DNA of 15,144 nucleotides. It comes from CAZPEV01 sp964585635 (GTDB lineage: Bacteria > Zixibacteria > MSB-5A5 > GN15 > JAAZOE01). Position 1 is the first letter of the stretch, and each line of letters begins with the position of its first letter. Where the stretch lies: NCBI GenBank assembly GCA_964585635.1, contig CAZPEV010000072.1:1-15144 (forward strand). Reading direction: 5' to 3'. The notes under the pieces are model-generated. The model was not told where the DNA came from. It did not search any database and was given only the letters and a program-made list of their open reading frames with translations. This document shows, one piece after another, positions 1 through 6,858 of this stretch. The translations under genes were made by a program, and so were the position numbers.

Positions 1-1001
1 AGTTCTATGGTCTCATGATGATCCTTCTGGTCTCGGTTCTTCTGGTCGGATCAACCCAGATGGGGGCGGCGCGCTGGTTTATACTGGGGCCAATCAATTT
101 TCAGCCGTCGGAATTCGCCAAGCTGGCTGTATTGCTGGCCCTGGCGCGATTCTTCGCCTACACCAAGCTCCCGCCCGATTCGATCCGCCGCCTGGTCGTC
201 TCGTTTATGCTGATCGCGCTGCCGGTCATGCTCATTTTGAAACAGCCCGATCTCGGAACCGCGCTGGTCTACTTTGTTATCCTGTTTTCTCTCTGGTTCT
301 TCTCCGGCCTCTCGCCGGTGAAGCTGGCGATGATCGTGGCGCCGCTGATTTCGATGGTCGCGGCCTTTCATTGGCTGGCTTGGGCCATTTACTTCGTTGT
401 CTTGCTGGTGCTGCTGTTTTTGGGGCGTCCGACCCTGCTGGCGGGGGTGGTGACGACCATCGCCAGCCTGATCTTTGGGATGATGACGCCGATCATCTGG
501 AACCGGCTGGCCGATTACCAGAAGATGCGTATCGTCATCTTTCTCGATCCGGGGCGAGACCCCCAGCGGGCCGGCTACCAGATCATCCAATCCATCATCT
601 CCATTGGTTCCGGAGGCCTGTTCGGCAAGGGCCTTCTGGGCGGTTCACAGACCCGCCTGGAGTATCTGCCCGTGCGCCACACCGATTTCGTTTTCTCGGT
701 GCTGGGGGAGGAACTCGGTTTTGTCGGCGGCGCGGTCGTGATTTTGCTGTTTGCCTTCATCCTCCTGCGTGGGCTCAAGATTGCCACCAAATGTCGTTCG
801 ACCTTTATGGCAACCATTGCCTGGGGCGTCGTTACCATCATATTCTTTCAGGTGGTCGTAAATATCGGCATGACCATTGGTCTCATGCCGGTCACGGGTT
901 TACCGCTGCCGTTTATCAGTTACGGCGGCACCTCGCTGGTGTTCTTTTGGACGCTGCTGGGGCTTTTGGTCCTTGCGGAGCGTCGCTGGCAGGACTACTG
1001 A
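1..1001 (+). CDS. rodA: RodA, SEDS peptidoglycan glycosyltransferase (5' end outside window)
   Basis: RodA is the inner-membrane SEDS-family glycosyltransferase that polymerises lipid II for cell-wall elongation, working with a class B PBP and the Mre proteins. The frame stays open to base 3 with no convincing start, so the N-terminus is missing; numbering here is from the first ATG at 15. Seen: family motifs RWFILGPINFQPSEFAK (20-36), KQPDLGTALV (76-85), GYQIIQSIISIGSGGLFGKG (187-206), LPVRHTDFVFSVLGEE (218-233) and GLPLPFISYGGTS (305-317). D224 in HTDF matches the essential periplasmic Asp of RodA/FtsW. The rest is a series of hydrophobic membrane segments. About 330 residues are visible against roughly 370-420 for the family. 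RodA is preferred over FtsW because of the RWFILG...QPSEFAK spacing and the short C-terminus. mre genes and mrdA probably lie upstream (inference). Confidence 0.95.
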   Translation, partial: FYGLMMILLVSVLLVGSTQMGAARWFILGPINFQPSEFAKLAVLLALARFFAYTKLPPDSIRRLVVSFMLIALPVMLILKQPDLGTALVYFVILFSLWFFSGLSPVKLAMIVAPLISMVAAFHWLAWAIYFVVLLVLLFLGRPTLLAGVVTTIASLIFGMMTPIIWNRLADYQKMRIVIFLDPGRDPQRAGYQIIQSIISIGSGGLFGKGLLGGSQTRLEYLPVRHTDFVFSVLGEELGFVGGAVVILLFAFILLRGLKIATKCRSTFMATIAWGVVTIIFFQVVVNIGMTIGLMPVTGLPLPFISYGGTSLVFFWTLLGLLVLAERRWQDY

Positions 1002-1013
1002 AGCAGCCCTGTT

Positions 1014-2651
1014 ATGAGGCAGACGATATTCGTTTCGGCCAACCGGCGGCCGCCTTCAGTCGCCGAGAGTCCCCTCCGCTTTCGGTTGGGGTTGTGGCTG
1101 GGTCTTTTCCTGTTGAGTCCTGTCGCGACGTGTGGCCATGGCGGCGGCGATACGCTTCTGACCATTCTGGACAAACATATTCAGGCCGTCGGCGGGCGGC
1201 AAGCCGTGGCCGGCATCAAATCGACGATCGCATACGCTCAGGTGGAATACATGGGGTTGTCCGGCAACATGATCAGCATCATTTCCCTTCCGACCAGTTA
1301 CTACGTCGAATACGATTTGGGGGTCACGTCCCAGGTGATGGGATTTGATGGTGTCACGGGTTGGGCGACCGACGCCAACGGGATCACGCGGCGAAACATC
1401 GCGGAAGAAATCAAACCGCTCATTAATGAGCTTTATTTCCAGACCTTTTCCTATGCGCTGGCCGGGGGAATGCCGGGGAAGGTTGAGTATTGGCGAGACA
1501 CCAGTGTCACCGGGCAGAACTATCACGTCCTGACCATGTTTCCCGACGGCGGCGATTCCCTGACCATTCTGATTAATAGTGCCACTGGTCTGGTCGACTA
1601 CCGATTGGAGGTCATCACGGGCTTGGCGTCGGTCACGAAGTACTCTGATTTTCGCATGATCGAAGGGGTAAAGACACCCTTCGCCATTGAGTTCGCTACT
1701 CCCGGCGCACCGTTCAAGATTTCCGCCCGCCTCGACTCGGTGAAATTCAATCAGGACGTTCCTGATTCGCTTTTCCACATGCCCGGGACGCGGCAGGAAG
1801 ATTTCCGCTTCGGCAATGACGCAGACTCAGTCATTATCCCCTTTCGATTGACCAACGATCATCTGTTTGTATCCGCCACCGTGAATGGCAAGGGACCGTT
1901 TGATTTTCTCTTGGACAGCGGCGCGGGGATGTCGGTCTTGTCGAGTCGCCTGGCTGACAGTCTGGGGATCGCCGCCAAAGGCAATATTCCCACTCGCGGT
2001 GTCGGAGGGTACGGATCGATCGGCTTTGCGGCCATTGACTCACTCGGCTTGGGGGATTTGGCTCTGCAATTTTCACGAATCACCATCCTTGATTTTGCTT
2101 CCCTTGACACCAGCCTTGGAAGGCCGCTGGGGGGCATATTGGGGTACGATTTCTTTGCCCGTTTCAAAGCCGTCATCGATTTTGACGGCCGTCGCCTGGT
2201 GCTGTCTCGATCCGACGCCAAGCCTTGTCCGGTTGCGGCCCAATCGGTGCCATTCGAAGTTTTCGCCCAGGTGCCGGTCATGGAAATCTATGTCAACGGG
2301 CGACCGGCGCGGGTCGTGCTTGATTTGGGCGCTCAGACCGGCCTGGTTCTCCGCGGCCACGCCAGAGCCCTGGCTGGAATCGACATCACTAGGGAAGAAA
2401 GATCAAAGATTCGTATCAGCGGGGTCGGCGGGACAAAGGCTATGCGCCCAGCCGCGATCGATTCGCTTCGGATCGGCAACATCACGCTCAAGGAGCCGAC
2501 GGCTCTCGTCGCGGCGGATTTCGCCAGCATGCCATTTCCGGAATACATTGAAGGTTTGCTGGGGGTTACGATTCTCAAACGATTCAATTTGGTAATTGAT
2601 TATGCCGCTGGCCGGATTTGCCTGGGGCCGTGCAAGAACGGGCAGGAATGA
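1014..2651 (+). CDS. Exported tandem retropepsin-like aspartyl protease family protein
   Basis: This 545-residue protein has a polar N-terminus, then a hydrophobic signal segment at about 22-39, so it is probably exported. C40 (VATC) is not a good lipobox. Residues about 45-257 resemble the LolA/LppX-like fold often found in exported proteins (GGRQAVAGIKS near 60-70, then beta-rich sequence with DGVTGW). Two retropepsin-like domains follow. The first is about 275-400, with FLLDSGAG at 298-305 and the closing GYDFFARFKAVIDF (377-390). The second is about 415-540, with VVLDLGAQ at 434-441 and GVTILKRFNLVIDY (517-530). Active-site D301 sits in a DSG triad, but the second copy reads DLG, so its activity is doubtful. 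Substrate is unknown. The gene starts 12 bp after rodA, probably in the same transcript, with no clear Shine-Dalgarno sequence. The ATG at 1014 is chosen because it is the only ATG ahead of the signal segment. Confidence 0.8.
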   Translation: MRQTIFVSANRRPPSVAESPLRFRLGLWLGLFLLSPVATCGHGGGDTLLTILDKHIQAVGGRQAVAGIKSTIAYAQVEYMGLSGNMISIISLPTSYYVEYDLGVTSQVMGFDGVTGWATDANGITRRNIAEEIKPLINELYFQTFSYALAGGMPGKVEYWRDTSVTGQNYHVLTMFPDGGDSLTILINSATGLVDYRLEVITGLASVTKYSDFRMIEGVKTPFAIEFATPGAPFKISARLDSVKFNQDVPDSLFHMPGTRQEDFRFGNDADSVIIPFRLTNDHLFVSATVNGKGPFDFLLDSGAGMSVLSSRLADSLGIAAKGNIPTRGVGGYGSIGFAAIDSLGLGDLALQFSRITILDFASLDTSLGRPLGGILGYDFFARFKAVIDFDGRRLVLSRSDAKPCPVAAQSVPFEVFAQVPVMEIYVNGRPARVVLDLGAQTGLVLRGHARALAGIDITREERSKIRISGVGGTKAMRPAAIDSLRIGNITLKEPTALVAADFASMPFPEYIEGLLGVTILKRFNLVIDYAAGRICLGPCKNGQE

Positions 2652-2704
2652 AACCGTCCGCACAGGGTATCCGAATTGCCCCGAATTCACGGGAACTAAT
2701 GTTA

Positions 2705-2733
2705 TTGCAACAACTTCCGAAGAGTAGTATAGC
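2705..2733 (+). promoter_or_regulatory. Candidate sigma70 promoter for the first PFK gene
   Basis: TTGCAA (2705-2710), a 17-bp spacer and TATAGC (2728-2733) lie in the 120-bp gap between the retropepsin gene and the first PFK gene. Each box matches 4 of 6 consensus bases. Transcription would start near 2740, about 32 bases before the ATG. Spacing and position are good, but the boxes are weak. No terminator is visible for the upstream gene, so read-through from rodA is also possible. Confidence 0.35.
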
Positions 2734-2771
2734 TGGAAAGAGGCATCTAATCGTCAACGATAGGGGAAAAT

Positions 2772-3938
2772 ATGGCCAAGCAAATGCGTATCGGAGTCTT
2801 GACCGGCGGCGGCGATTGTCCGGGACTGAACGCCGTCATCAGGGCGGTGGTCAAAAAGGCGGTCAATGAATATGGCATGACGGTGATCGGGTTCAAGGAT
2901 GGCTTTGAAGGAGTTGTCCTAAACCATTATTTGACATTGGATAAGAGCGCCGTCTCAGGTATTCTTGCCCAGGGCGGGACGGTGCTGGGCACATCCAACC
3001 AAGCTGATCCCTTTCGCTTTCCGATCCGCCAGCAGGATTCTTATGTCTTCCTGGATCGCTCCTCTGAGGCGATGGCAACCTATGAGCGGCTCGGTCTGGA
3101 CACCCTGATAGCCATTGGCGGTGACGGTACCATGTGTGCAGCTGGAGGGCTAAGTAAGTTGGGAATGAACATCATCGGAGTGCCCAAGACGATCGACAAC
3201 GATCTTTACGGCACCGACCAAACCTTCGGTTTTGATTCCGCCCTGGTAACTGCCACCGAGGCGATTGACAAGATTCATACGACGGCCCAATCCCACCATC
3301 GGGTCATGATTATCGAGGTCATGGGGCGGTATGCCGGATGGCTGGCGCTGTCATCCGGCCTGGCCGGCGGCGGCGACATAATTCTGATACCGGAGATTCC
3401 TTACGACATCGAGGTCGTCTGCGATCAGGTCAAAGAGCGTCATCGGCAGGGGAAAAACTTCTCGATCGTCGTTATCGGCGAGGGAGCGCACGCCGAGGGG
3501 GGGGAGATGGTAGTCCGGCGGAAGATTGAGACCTCACCTGACGCCATTCGCCTGGGAGGCGTAGCCTATCAATTGGCGACGCAGATCGAGGATCTGACCA
3601 AGATGGAAACGCGCGTCACGACCCTGGGCCATCTGGTCCGGGGCGGATCACCGACCCCGTATGACCGTCTTCTGGCCACCCATTTTGCTTGTCATGCCGT
3701 GGAGCTGGCGGCAGAGCGGCGATTCGGCCGGCTGGTGGTGTTGAAAAATGGCCAGATATCATCCATCGAAATCGAACAGGTGGTCGGGAAAATCCGAAAG
3801 GTGCCGTTCGACTCGCCGTTGATCCGGGCGATCCGTTCGTTGGGAATTTGCCTGGGGGTCAGCGAGGAGCGACTCGACGCCCTCATCGCCGGTCAGGAGG
3901 CGGGCGAAAACGTCTCAACCAAAGCGGCCAATCATTGA
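2772..3938 (+). CDS. pfkA: 6-phosphofructokinase, predicted ATP-dependent (group III type)
   Basis: Phosphorylates fructose 6-phosphate to fructose 1,6-bisphosphate in the cytoplasm. Seen: the N-terminal nucleotide-binding start RIGVLTGGGDCPGLNAVIRA (6-25), GGDGT (116-120), PKTIDND with catalytic D142 (138-144), MGRYAGW (184-190) and GHLVRGGSP (286-294). By family rules, the second Gly of GGDGT (G119, E. coli G104 equivalent) leaves room for ATP, while D at that position marks PPi enzymes. K139 (E. coli G124 equivalent) is typical of group III enzymes, including the ATP-using Streptomyces ones. ATP dependence is therefore inferred. The length of 388 residues exceeds the usual 340-350 because of a C-terminal extension after about 360 that ends polar and probably disordered. 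The ATG is preceded by AGGGG (2762-2766) with 5-base spacing. A paralogue follows 119 bp downstream. Confidence 0.95.
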   Translation: MAKQMRIGVLTGGGDCPGLNAVIRAVVKKAVNEYGMTVIGFKDGFEGVVLNHYLTLDKSAVSGILAQGGTVLGTSNQADPFRFPIRQQDSYVFLDRSSEAMATYERLGLDTLIAIGGDGTMCAAGGLSKLGMNIIGVPKTIDNDLYGTDQTFGFDSALVTATEAIDKIHTTAQSHHRVMIIEVMGRYAGWLALSSGLAGGGDIILIPEIPYDIEVVCDQVKERHRQGKNFSIVVIGEGAHAEGGEMVVRRKIETSPDAIRLGGVAYQLATQIEDLTKMETRVTTLGHLVRGGSPTPYDRLLATHFACHAVELAAERRFGRLVVLKNGQISSIEIEQVVGKIRKVPFDSPLIRAIRSLGICLGVSEERLDALIAGQEAGENVSTKAANH

Positions 3939-3948
3939 GTCGACATCG

Positions 3949-3976
3949 ATCGGCGGCGGCGCATGCCGGCCCCGAT
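3949..3976 (+). terminator. Imperfect GC-rich hairpin after the first PFK gene, possible attenuator or terminator
   Basis: ATCGG (3949-3953) pairs with CCGAT (3972-3976), with further interrupted G-C pairs inside and a GCAT loop (3961-3964). A T-rich run (TTTTTGTTTT, 3992-4001) begins about 15 bases later, too far for a textbook intrinsic terminator. It may weakly reduce read-through before the promoter that follows, or be incidental. Confidence 0.22.
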
Positions 3977-3999
3977 GGCGAGGCGTTTCAGTTTTTGTT

Positions 4000-4027
4000 T
4001 TGACAGCGGATCAAGCCCCGATATATT
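4000..4027 (+). promoter_or_regulatory. Strong sigma70-type promoter for the second PFK gene
   Basis: A perfect TTGACA (4000-4005), a 16-bp spacer and TATATT (4022-4027, 5 of 6 matches) make this the best promoter-like sequence I found in the window. Transcription would begin near 4034, giving a leader of about 24 bases before the TTG start at 4058. It would let the second PFK gene and the downstream glycolytic genes be expressed without the first PFK gene. Confidence 0.6.
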
Positions 4028-4047
4028 GATGACCGTTCTTAGACGTT

Positions 4048-4052
4048 GGAGG
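4048..4052 (+). promoter_or_regulatory. Shine-Dalgarno sequence that decides the second PFK start
   Basis: GGAGG ends 5 bases before the TTG at 4058. An in-frame TTG at 4046 overlaps this site and has no ribosome binding site of its own. Starting at 4058 gives the N-terminus MKVGVLTGGGDCPG, which matches the family. Confidence 0.8.
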
Positions 4053-4057
4053 CGAAT

Positions 4058-5104
4058 TTGAAAGTTGGAGTTCTCACCGGCGGCGGGGACTGCCCCGGTC
4101 TTAACGCGGTCATTCGAGCTATTACCCGCAAGGGGATTATCCGCTACGGATATGTCATATATGGTATATATGAGGGATGGAAAGGGCTGATCCAGGATGG
4201 GCTGGTCCGGCCCCTGGATCTGGCCGACACCAGCGGTATCCTGCCCCGGGGCGGAACTATCTTGCGCACCTCGCGGACCAACCCGTTCAAGATCGACGGC
4301 GGCCCGGCGAAGATCGCCGCGAATATGAAGAAGCACAACATCGAAGCTCTGATTGCCATCGGCGGTGAAGATACCCTTGGGGCCGCCGCCAAATTGTTCG
4401 AGCTGGGCATCAAAGTGGTCGGCGTTCCCAAAACAATCGACAACGACATCTATGGCACCGACCGCACCTTTGGTTTCGATACTGCCGTCAACATAGCCAC
4501 CGAGGCGATTGATCGCATTCACACCACGGCCGAATCGCACAATCGGGTCATGGTGGTCGAGGTCATGGGGCGGCATTCAGGATGGATCGCCCTGGAATCG
4601 GGGCTGGCCGGAGGCGCCGACGTCATTCTCATCCCGGAAAAGCCGGCCGATCTGGACGAGGTCTGTGCCCTGATCAAGCGGCGCCACGAGCGAGGCAAGA
4701 GCTTTTCAATCATCGTCGCCGCCGAGGGAACCAAGGTCAAGACAGCGAGCCATCCCGAAGGTGAATTCGTGACTCAGGACAATTCGGTTGATCAGTTTGG
4801 CCACATGCGACTGGGCGGAATCGGCACCCATGTCGCCATGGAAATCGAGAAGCGGCTGGGATACGAATCCCGCGTCGTGATTCTGGGTCATATCCAGCGG
4901 GGCGGTACGCCGACGGCATTTGACCGCGTGCTGGGCACGCGTTACGGTATCGCGGCCATCGACCTGGTGCATAAAGGCGCCTTTGGTGATTTTGTTGCCC
5001 TCCGGGGAAGCTCGATCGTGGCGGTGCCGCTGTCGGAGATGGCCGGCCGGGTGAGGACGGTGGATGATGCGTATTATGAGATGGCCGAAGTCTTCTTCGG
5101 CTAA
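4058..5104 (+). CDS. pfp: 6-phosphofructokinase, predicted pyrophosphate-dependent (TTG start)
   Basis: Predicted to catalyse the reversible PPi-dependent conversion of fructose 6-phosphate to fructose 1,6-bisphosphate, serving glycolysis and gluconeogenesis. Seen: KVGVLTGGGDCPGLNAVIRA (2-21), GGEDT (102-106), PKTIDND with catalytic D128 (124-130), MGRHSGW (170-176), GHIQRGGTPTAFDR (277-290) and the family-typical ending AEVFFG. D105 takes the place of E. coli G104, and K125 that of G124. This Asp plus Lys pair is the established signature of PPi-PFKs such as that of Amycolatopsis methanolica, where the same motif reads GGEDT. The PPi call is inferred from these residues. The 348-residue length is normal. 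It has its own promoter, and its 3' end overlaps the next gene by 41 bp. Symbols in use vary (pfp, pfkA). Confidence 0.93.
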   Translation: MKVGVLTGGGDCPGLNAVIRAITRKGIIRYGYVIYGIYEGWKGLIQDGLVRPLDLADTSGILPRGGTILRTSRTNPFKIDGGPAKIAANMKKHNIEALIAIGGEDTLGAAAKLFELGIKVVGVPKTIDNDIYGTDRTFGFDTAVNIATEAIDRIHTTAESHNRVMVVEVMGRHSGWIALESGLAGGADVILIPEKPADLDEVCALIKRRHERGKSFSIIVAAEGTKVKTASHPEGEFVTQDNSVDQFGHMRLGGIGTHVAMEIEKRLGYESRVVILGHIQRGGTPTAFDRVLGTRYGIAAIDLVHKGAFGDFVALRGSSIVAVPLSEMAGRVRTVDDAYYEMAEVFFG

Positions 5105-5819
5105 GACATCGCTCTTGGTGATACTGGCGCTGCTGCTGGCAATACCGGCCGGCAAGCTCTGTGCCGTTGAGAAGCAATCGGCCGACCGACTGGGGAAAGC
5201 CCAGTACTCGCTGATCGGGATTCGGCTCGGAACCTGGATCGATCAGGGCGGCAAGATACATGATGACAACGTCACCGCCGACTTCCCCAGTGCCAGCTTC
5301 TACACCGAATTATTTTACGATCTGCGACTGGTGCCGCAGCTTTTCCTGGAGTTGTCCATGGGAGTGGCCGGCCGGGGCGACGCCGTCTTTATCTCCGGGA
5401 ATGACCGCTACATCGGCACCATCAATCTTTATCCAATCTTGCTGCAATTGAAGATTTCGCCGTTGGCGCGCCGGTCGCTGCGAGTCCAACCGTTTCTGAT
5501 CGGGGGCGGCGGGCTGGTATTCGGCAAGCAAAACACCGATGTCATCCGCTCGATAGGTCCGTATCTCGACCCCTATTATGCCGAGCAATCAGAAACCAAC
5601 CTGGCGGCGGTCGTCGGGGCCGGAGTGGACCTGGCGCTTTCGGACCAGATCGGGCTGAACCTTACCGGCAAATATCATTCCATCACATTCGGCCATGGCC
5701 TGGCGGGAATCAAGGATTACTCGGGAACCGCTATTTCAGTAGGCGTCGCCTACTTTCTGCATAAAAAAATGGGATCCGCAAATCATGGAGGAAAACATGC
5801 CAGTCAAAGTGGGTATTAA
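5064..5819 (+). CDS. Predicted outer-membrane beta-barrel protein embedded in the glycolytic operon
   Basis: A 251-residue exported protein of unknown function. Seen: basic N-terminus, hydrophobic core at 16-29 and a likely signal peptidase site after LCA (residue 34). The rest shows alternating hydrophobic/polar strands typical of small OmpA-like barrels, for example YSLIGIRLGTW (48-58), FYTELFYDLRL (79-89), FLELSMGVAG (94-103), VQPFLIGGGGLVFG (141-154) and AISVGVAYFL (223-232). The tail 233-251 is polar and does not end in the aromatic residue usual for a barrel beta-signal. The ATG at 5064 has GAGG (5053-5056) 7 bases upstream; an in-frame ATG at 5076 is the alternative. The gene starts inside the PPi-PFK gene (41-bp overlap) and ends inside gapA (23-bp overlap), so translational coupling on both sides is likely. 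No substrate or binding residues can be read from the sequence. Confidence 0.78.
   Translation: MMRIMRWPKSSSAKTSLLVILALLLAIPAGKLCAVEKQSADRLGKAQYSLIGIRLGTWIDQGGKIHDDNVTADFPSASFYTELFYDLRLVPQLFLELSMGVAGRGDAVFISGNDRYIGTINLYPILLQLKISPLARRSLRVQPFLIGGGGLVFGKQNTDVIRSIGPYLDPYYAEQSETNLAAVVGAGVDLALSDQIGLNLTGKYHSITFGHGLAGIKDYSGTAISVGVAYFLHKKMGSANHGGKHASQSGY
5787..5791 (+). promoter_or_regulatory. Shine-Dalgarno sequence that decides the gapA start
   Basis: GGAGG lies 5 bases before the ATG at 5797. An upstream in-frame ATG at 5785 overlaps this site and would add MEEN to a protein that otherwise begins in the family manner (MPVKVGINGFGRIGR). Confidence 0.8.
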
Positions 5820-6789
5820 TGGTTTTGGCCGCATCGGGCGCCTGGTCTTTCGGGCGGCCATGCAAAGCGGCGGCATAGAGGTGGTCGGCATCAACGATAT
5901 CACCGATGCCAAGACCCTGGCGCATCTTTTGAAGTACGATTCCACTCAGGGGAAGTATCCCGGCCAAGTCGGGCACGACGATGGGGTGCTGGCCGTCAAC
6001 GGCAAGAAAATTCCGGTCCTCGCGGAGAAGGATCCGGCTAAACTGCCGTGGACCAAGCTGGGAGCCCAGATCGTCATCGAATCGACAGGGCTGTTTACCA
6101 ACAAGGAAACGGCATCCAAGCATATCGCCGCGGGCGCCCGGAAAGTCCTCATTTCGGCCCCGGCCAAGCAGCATGACGGCACCTTTGTGATGGGTGTCAA
6201 CGACCGCGACTACGACCCGACCAAGCATGATGTCATCTCCATCGGTTCCTGCACGACCAACTGCCTGGCGCCGGTCTGCAAGGTGCTGGTGGATACGTTC
6301 GGCGTCGAGCAGGGATTCATGACGACCATCCATGCCTACACCAATGATCAGCGCATTCTGGATGCACCCCATAAGGATTTGCGCCGCGCTCGATCAGCGG
6401 CGTTGTCGATGATTCCGACGACCACGGGCGCCGCCAAGGCGATCGCCGAGGTGTTGCCGCAACTCAAGGGGAAAATGGATGGCTGCGCCATCCGCGTCCC
6501 TACACCCGATGGTTCGCTGGTCGATCTGGCCGTCATCCTGAGCAAAGAGACCACGGCCGAGCAGATCAATGCCGCCGTGAAAAAGGCCGCCGAGGGACCG
6601 CTGAAGGGCATTCTGGAATACTGCACCGATCCGATTGTGTCGGTGGATGTCATCGGAAATCCGCATTCATCGGTCTTTGACGCCGGTCTGACGATGGCCG
6701 CGGGGCGATTCGCCAAGGTGTTCAGCTGGTACGACAACGAATGGGGTTTCTCCTGGCGCATGATCGACATGGTCAAGCGAATGCTGTAA
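5797..6789 (+). CDS. gapA: Glyceraldehyde-3-phosphate dehydrogenase, type I
   Basis: Oxidises and phosphorylates glyceraldehyde 3-phosphate to 1,3-bisphosphoglycerate in the cytoplasm. Seen: Rossmann motif GINGFGRIGR (6-15), catalytic C152 in SCTTNC (151-156), catalytic H179 in TTIHAYTND (176-184), LDAPHKDLRRAR (188-199) and WYDNEWGFS (311-319). The 330-residue length is standard. D34 (Asp32 in classical numbering) favours NAD over NADP. The 187/188 pair is Ala-Pro (A190-P191), whereas classical NAD enzymes have Leu-Pro and NADP enzymes Ala-Ser, so cofactor preference is probably but not certainly NAD. It overlaps the barrel gene by 23 bp. A strong hairpin separates it from pgk. Confidence 0.98.
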   Translation: MPVKVGINGFGRIGRLVFRAAMQSGGIEVVGINDITDAKTLAHLLKYDSTQGKYPGQVGHDDGVLAVNGKKIPVLAEKDPAKLPWTKLGAQIVIESTGLFTNKETASKHIAAGARKVLISAPAKQHDGTFVMGVNDRDYDPTKHDVISIGSCTTNCLAPVCKVLVDTFGVEQGFMTTIHAYTNDQRILDAPHKDLRRARSAALSMIPTTTGAAKAIAEVLPQLKGKMDGCAIRVPTPDGSLVDLAVILSKETTAEQINAAVKKAAEGPLKGILEYCTDPIVSVDVIGNPHSSVFDAGLTMAAGRFAKVFSWYDNEWGFSWRMIDMVKRML

Positions 6790-6804
6790 AGCCATGATCC
6801 GCTG

Positions 6805-6829
6805 CGGCGCCGGGTGTAGCCCGGCGCCG
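6805..6829 (+). other. Perfect 10-bp GC hairpin between gapA and pgk
   Basis: CGGCGCCGGG (6805-6814) and CCCGGCGCCG (6820-6829) are exact inverted repeats around a 5-base TGTAG loop. No T-run follows, so it is not a standard intrinsic terminator. In mRNA it could protect the upstream gapA message or set a processing point, allowing unequal gapA and pgk levels. It could also be a copy of a dispersed palindromic repeat. Confidence 0.75.
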
Positions 6830-6858
6830 TCCACCGCCGACAATAGGGAGAGTATACC

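Noticed and set aside
1131..1133. C40 of the retropepsin protein as a lipoprotein cysteine
   Set aside because: The preceding residues VAT do not fit a lipobox, which wants a small Gly/Ala/Ser before the Cys.
371..1348. Plus-strand open frame (325 codons) across rodA and the retropepsin gene
   Set aside because: Out of frame with two well-supported genes and rich in Arg, His and Gly; no recognisable domain.
4046..4057. Upstream TTG start of the second PFK gene
   Set aside because: This TTG overlaps the GGAGG used by the TTG at 4058 and adds residues not seen in the family.
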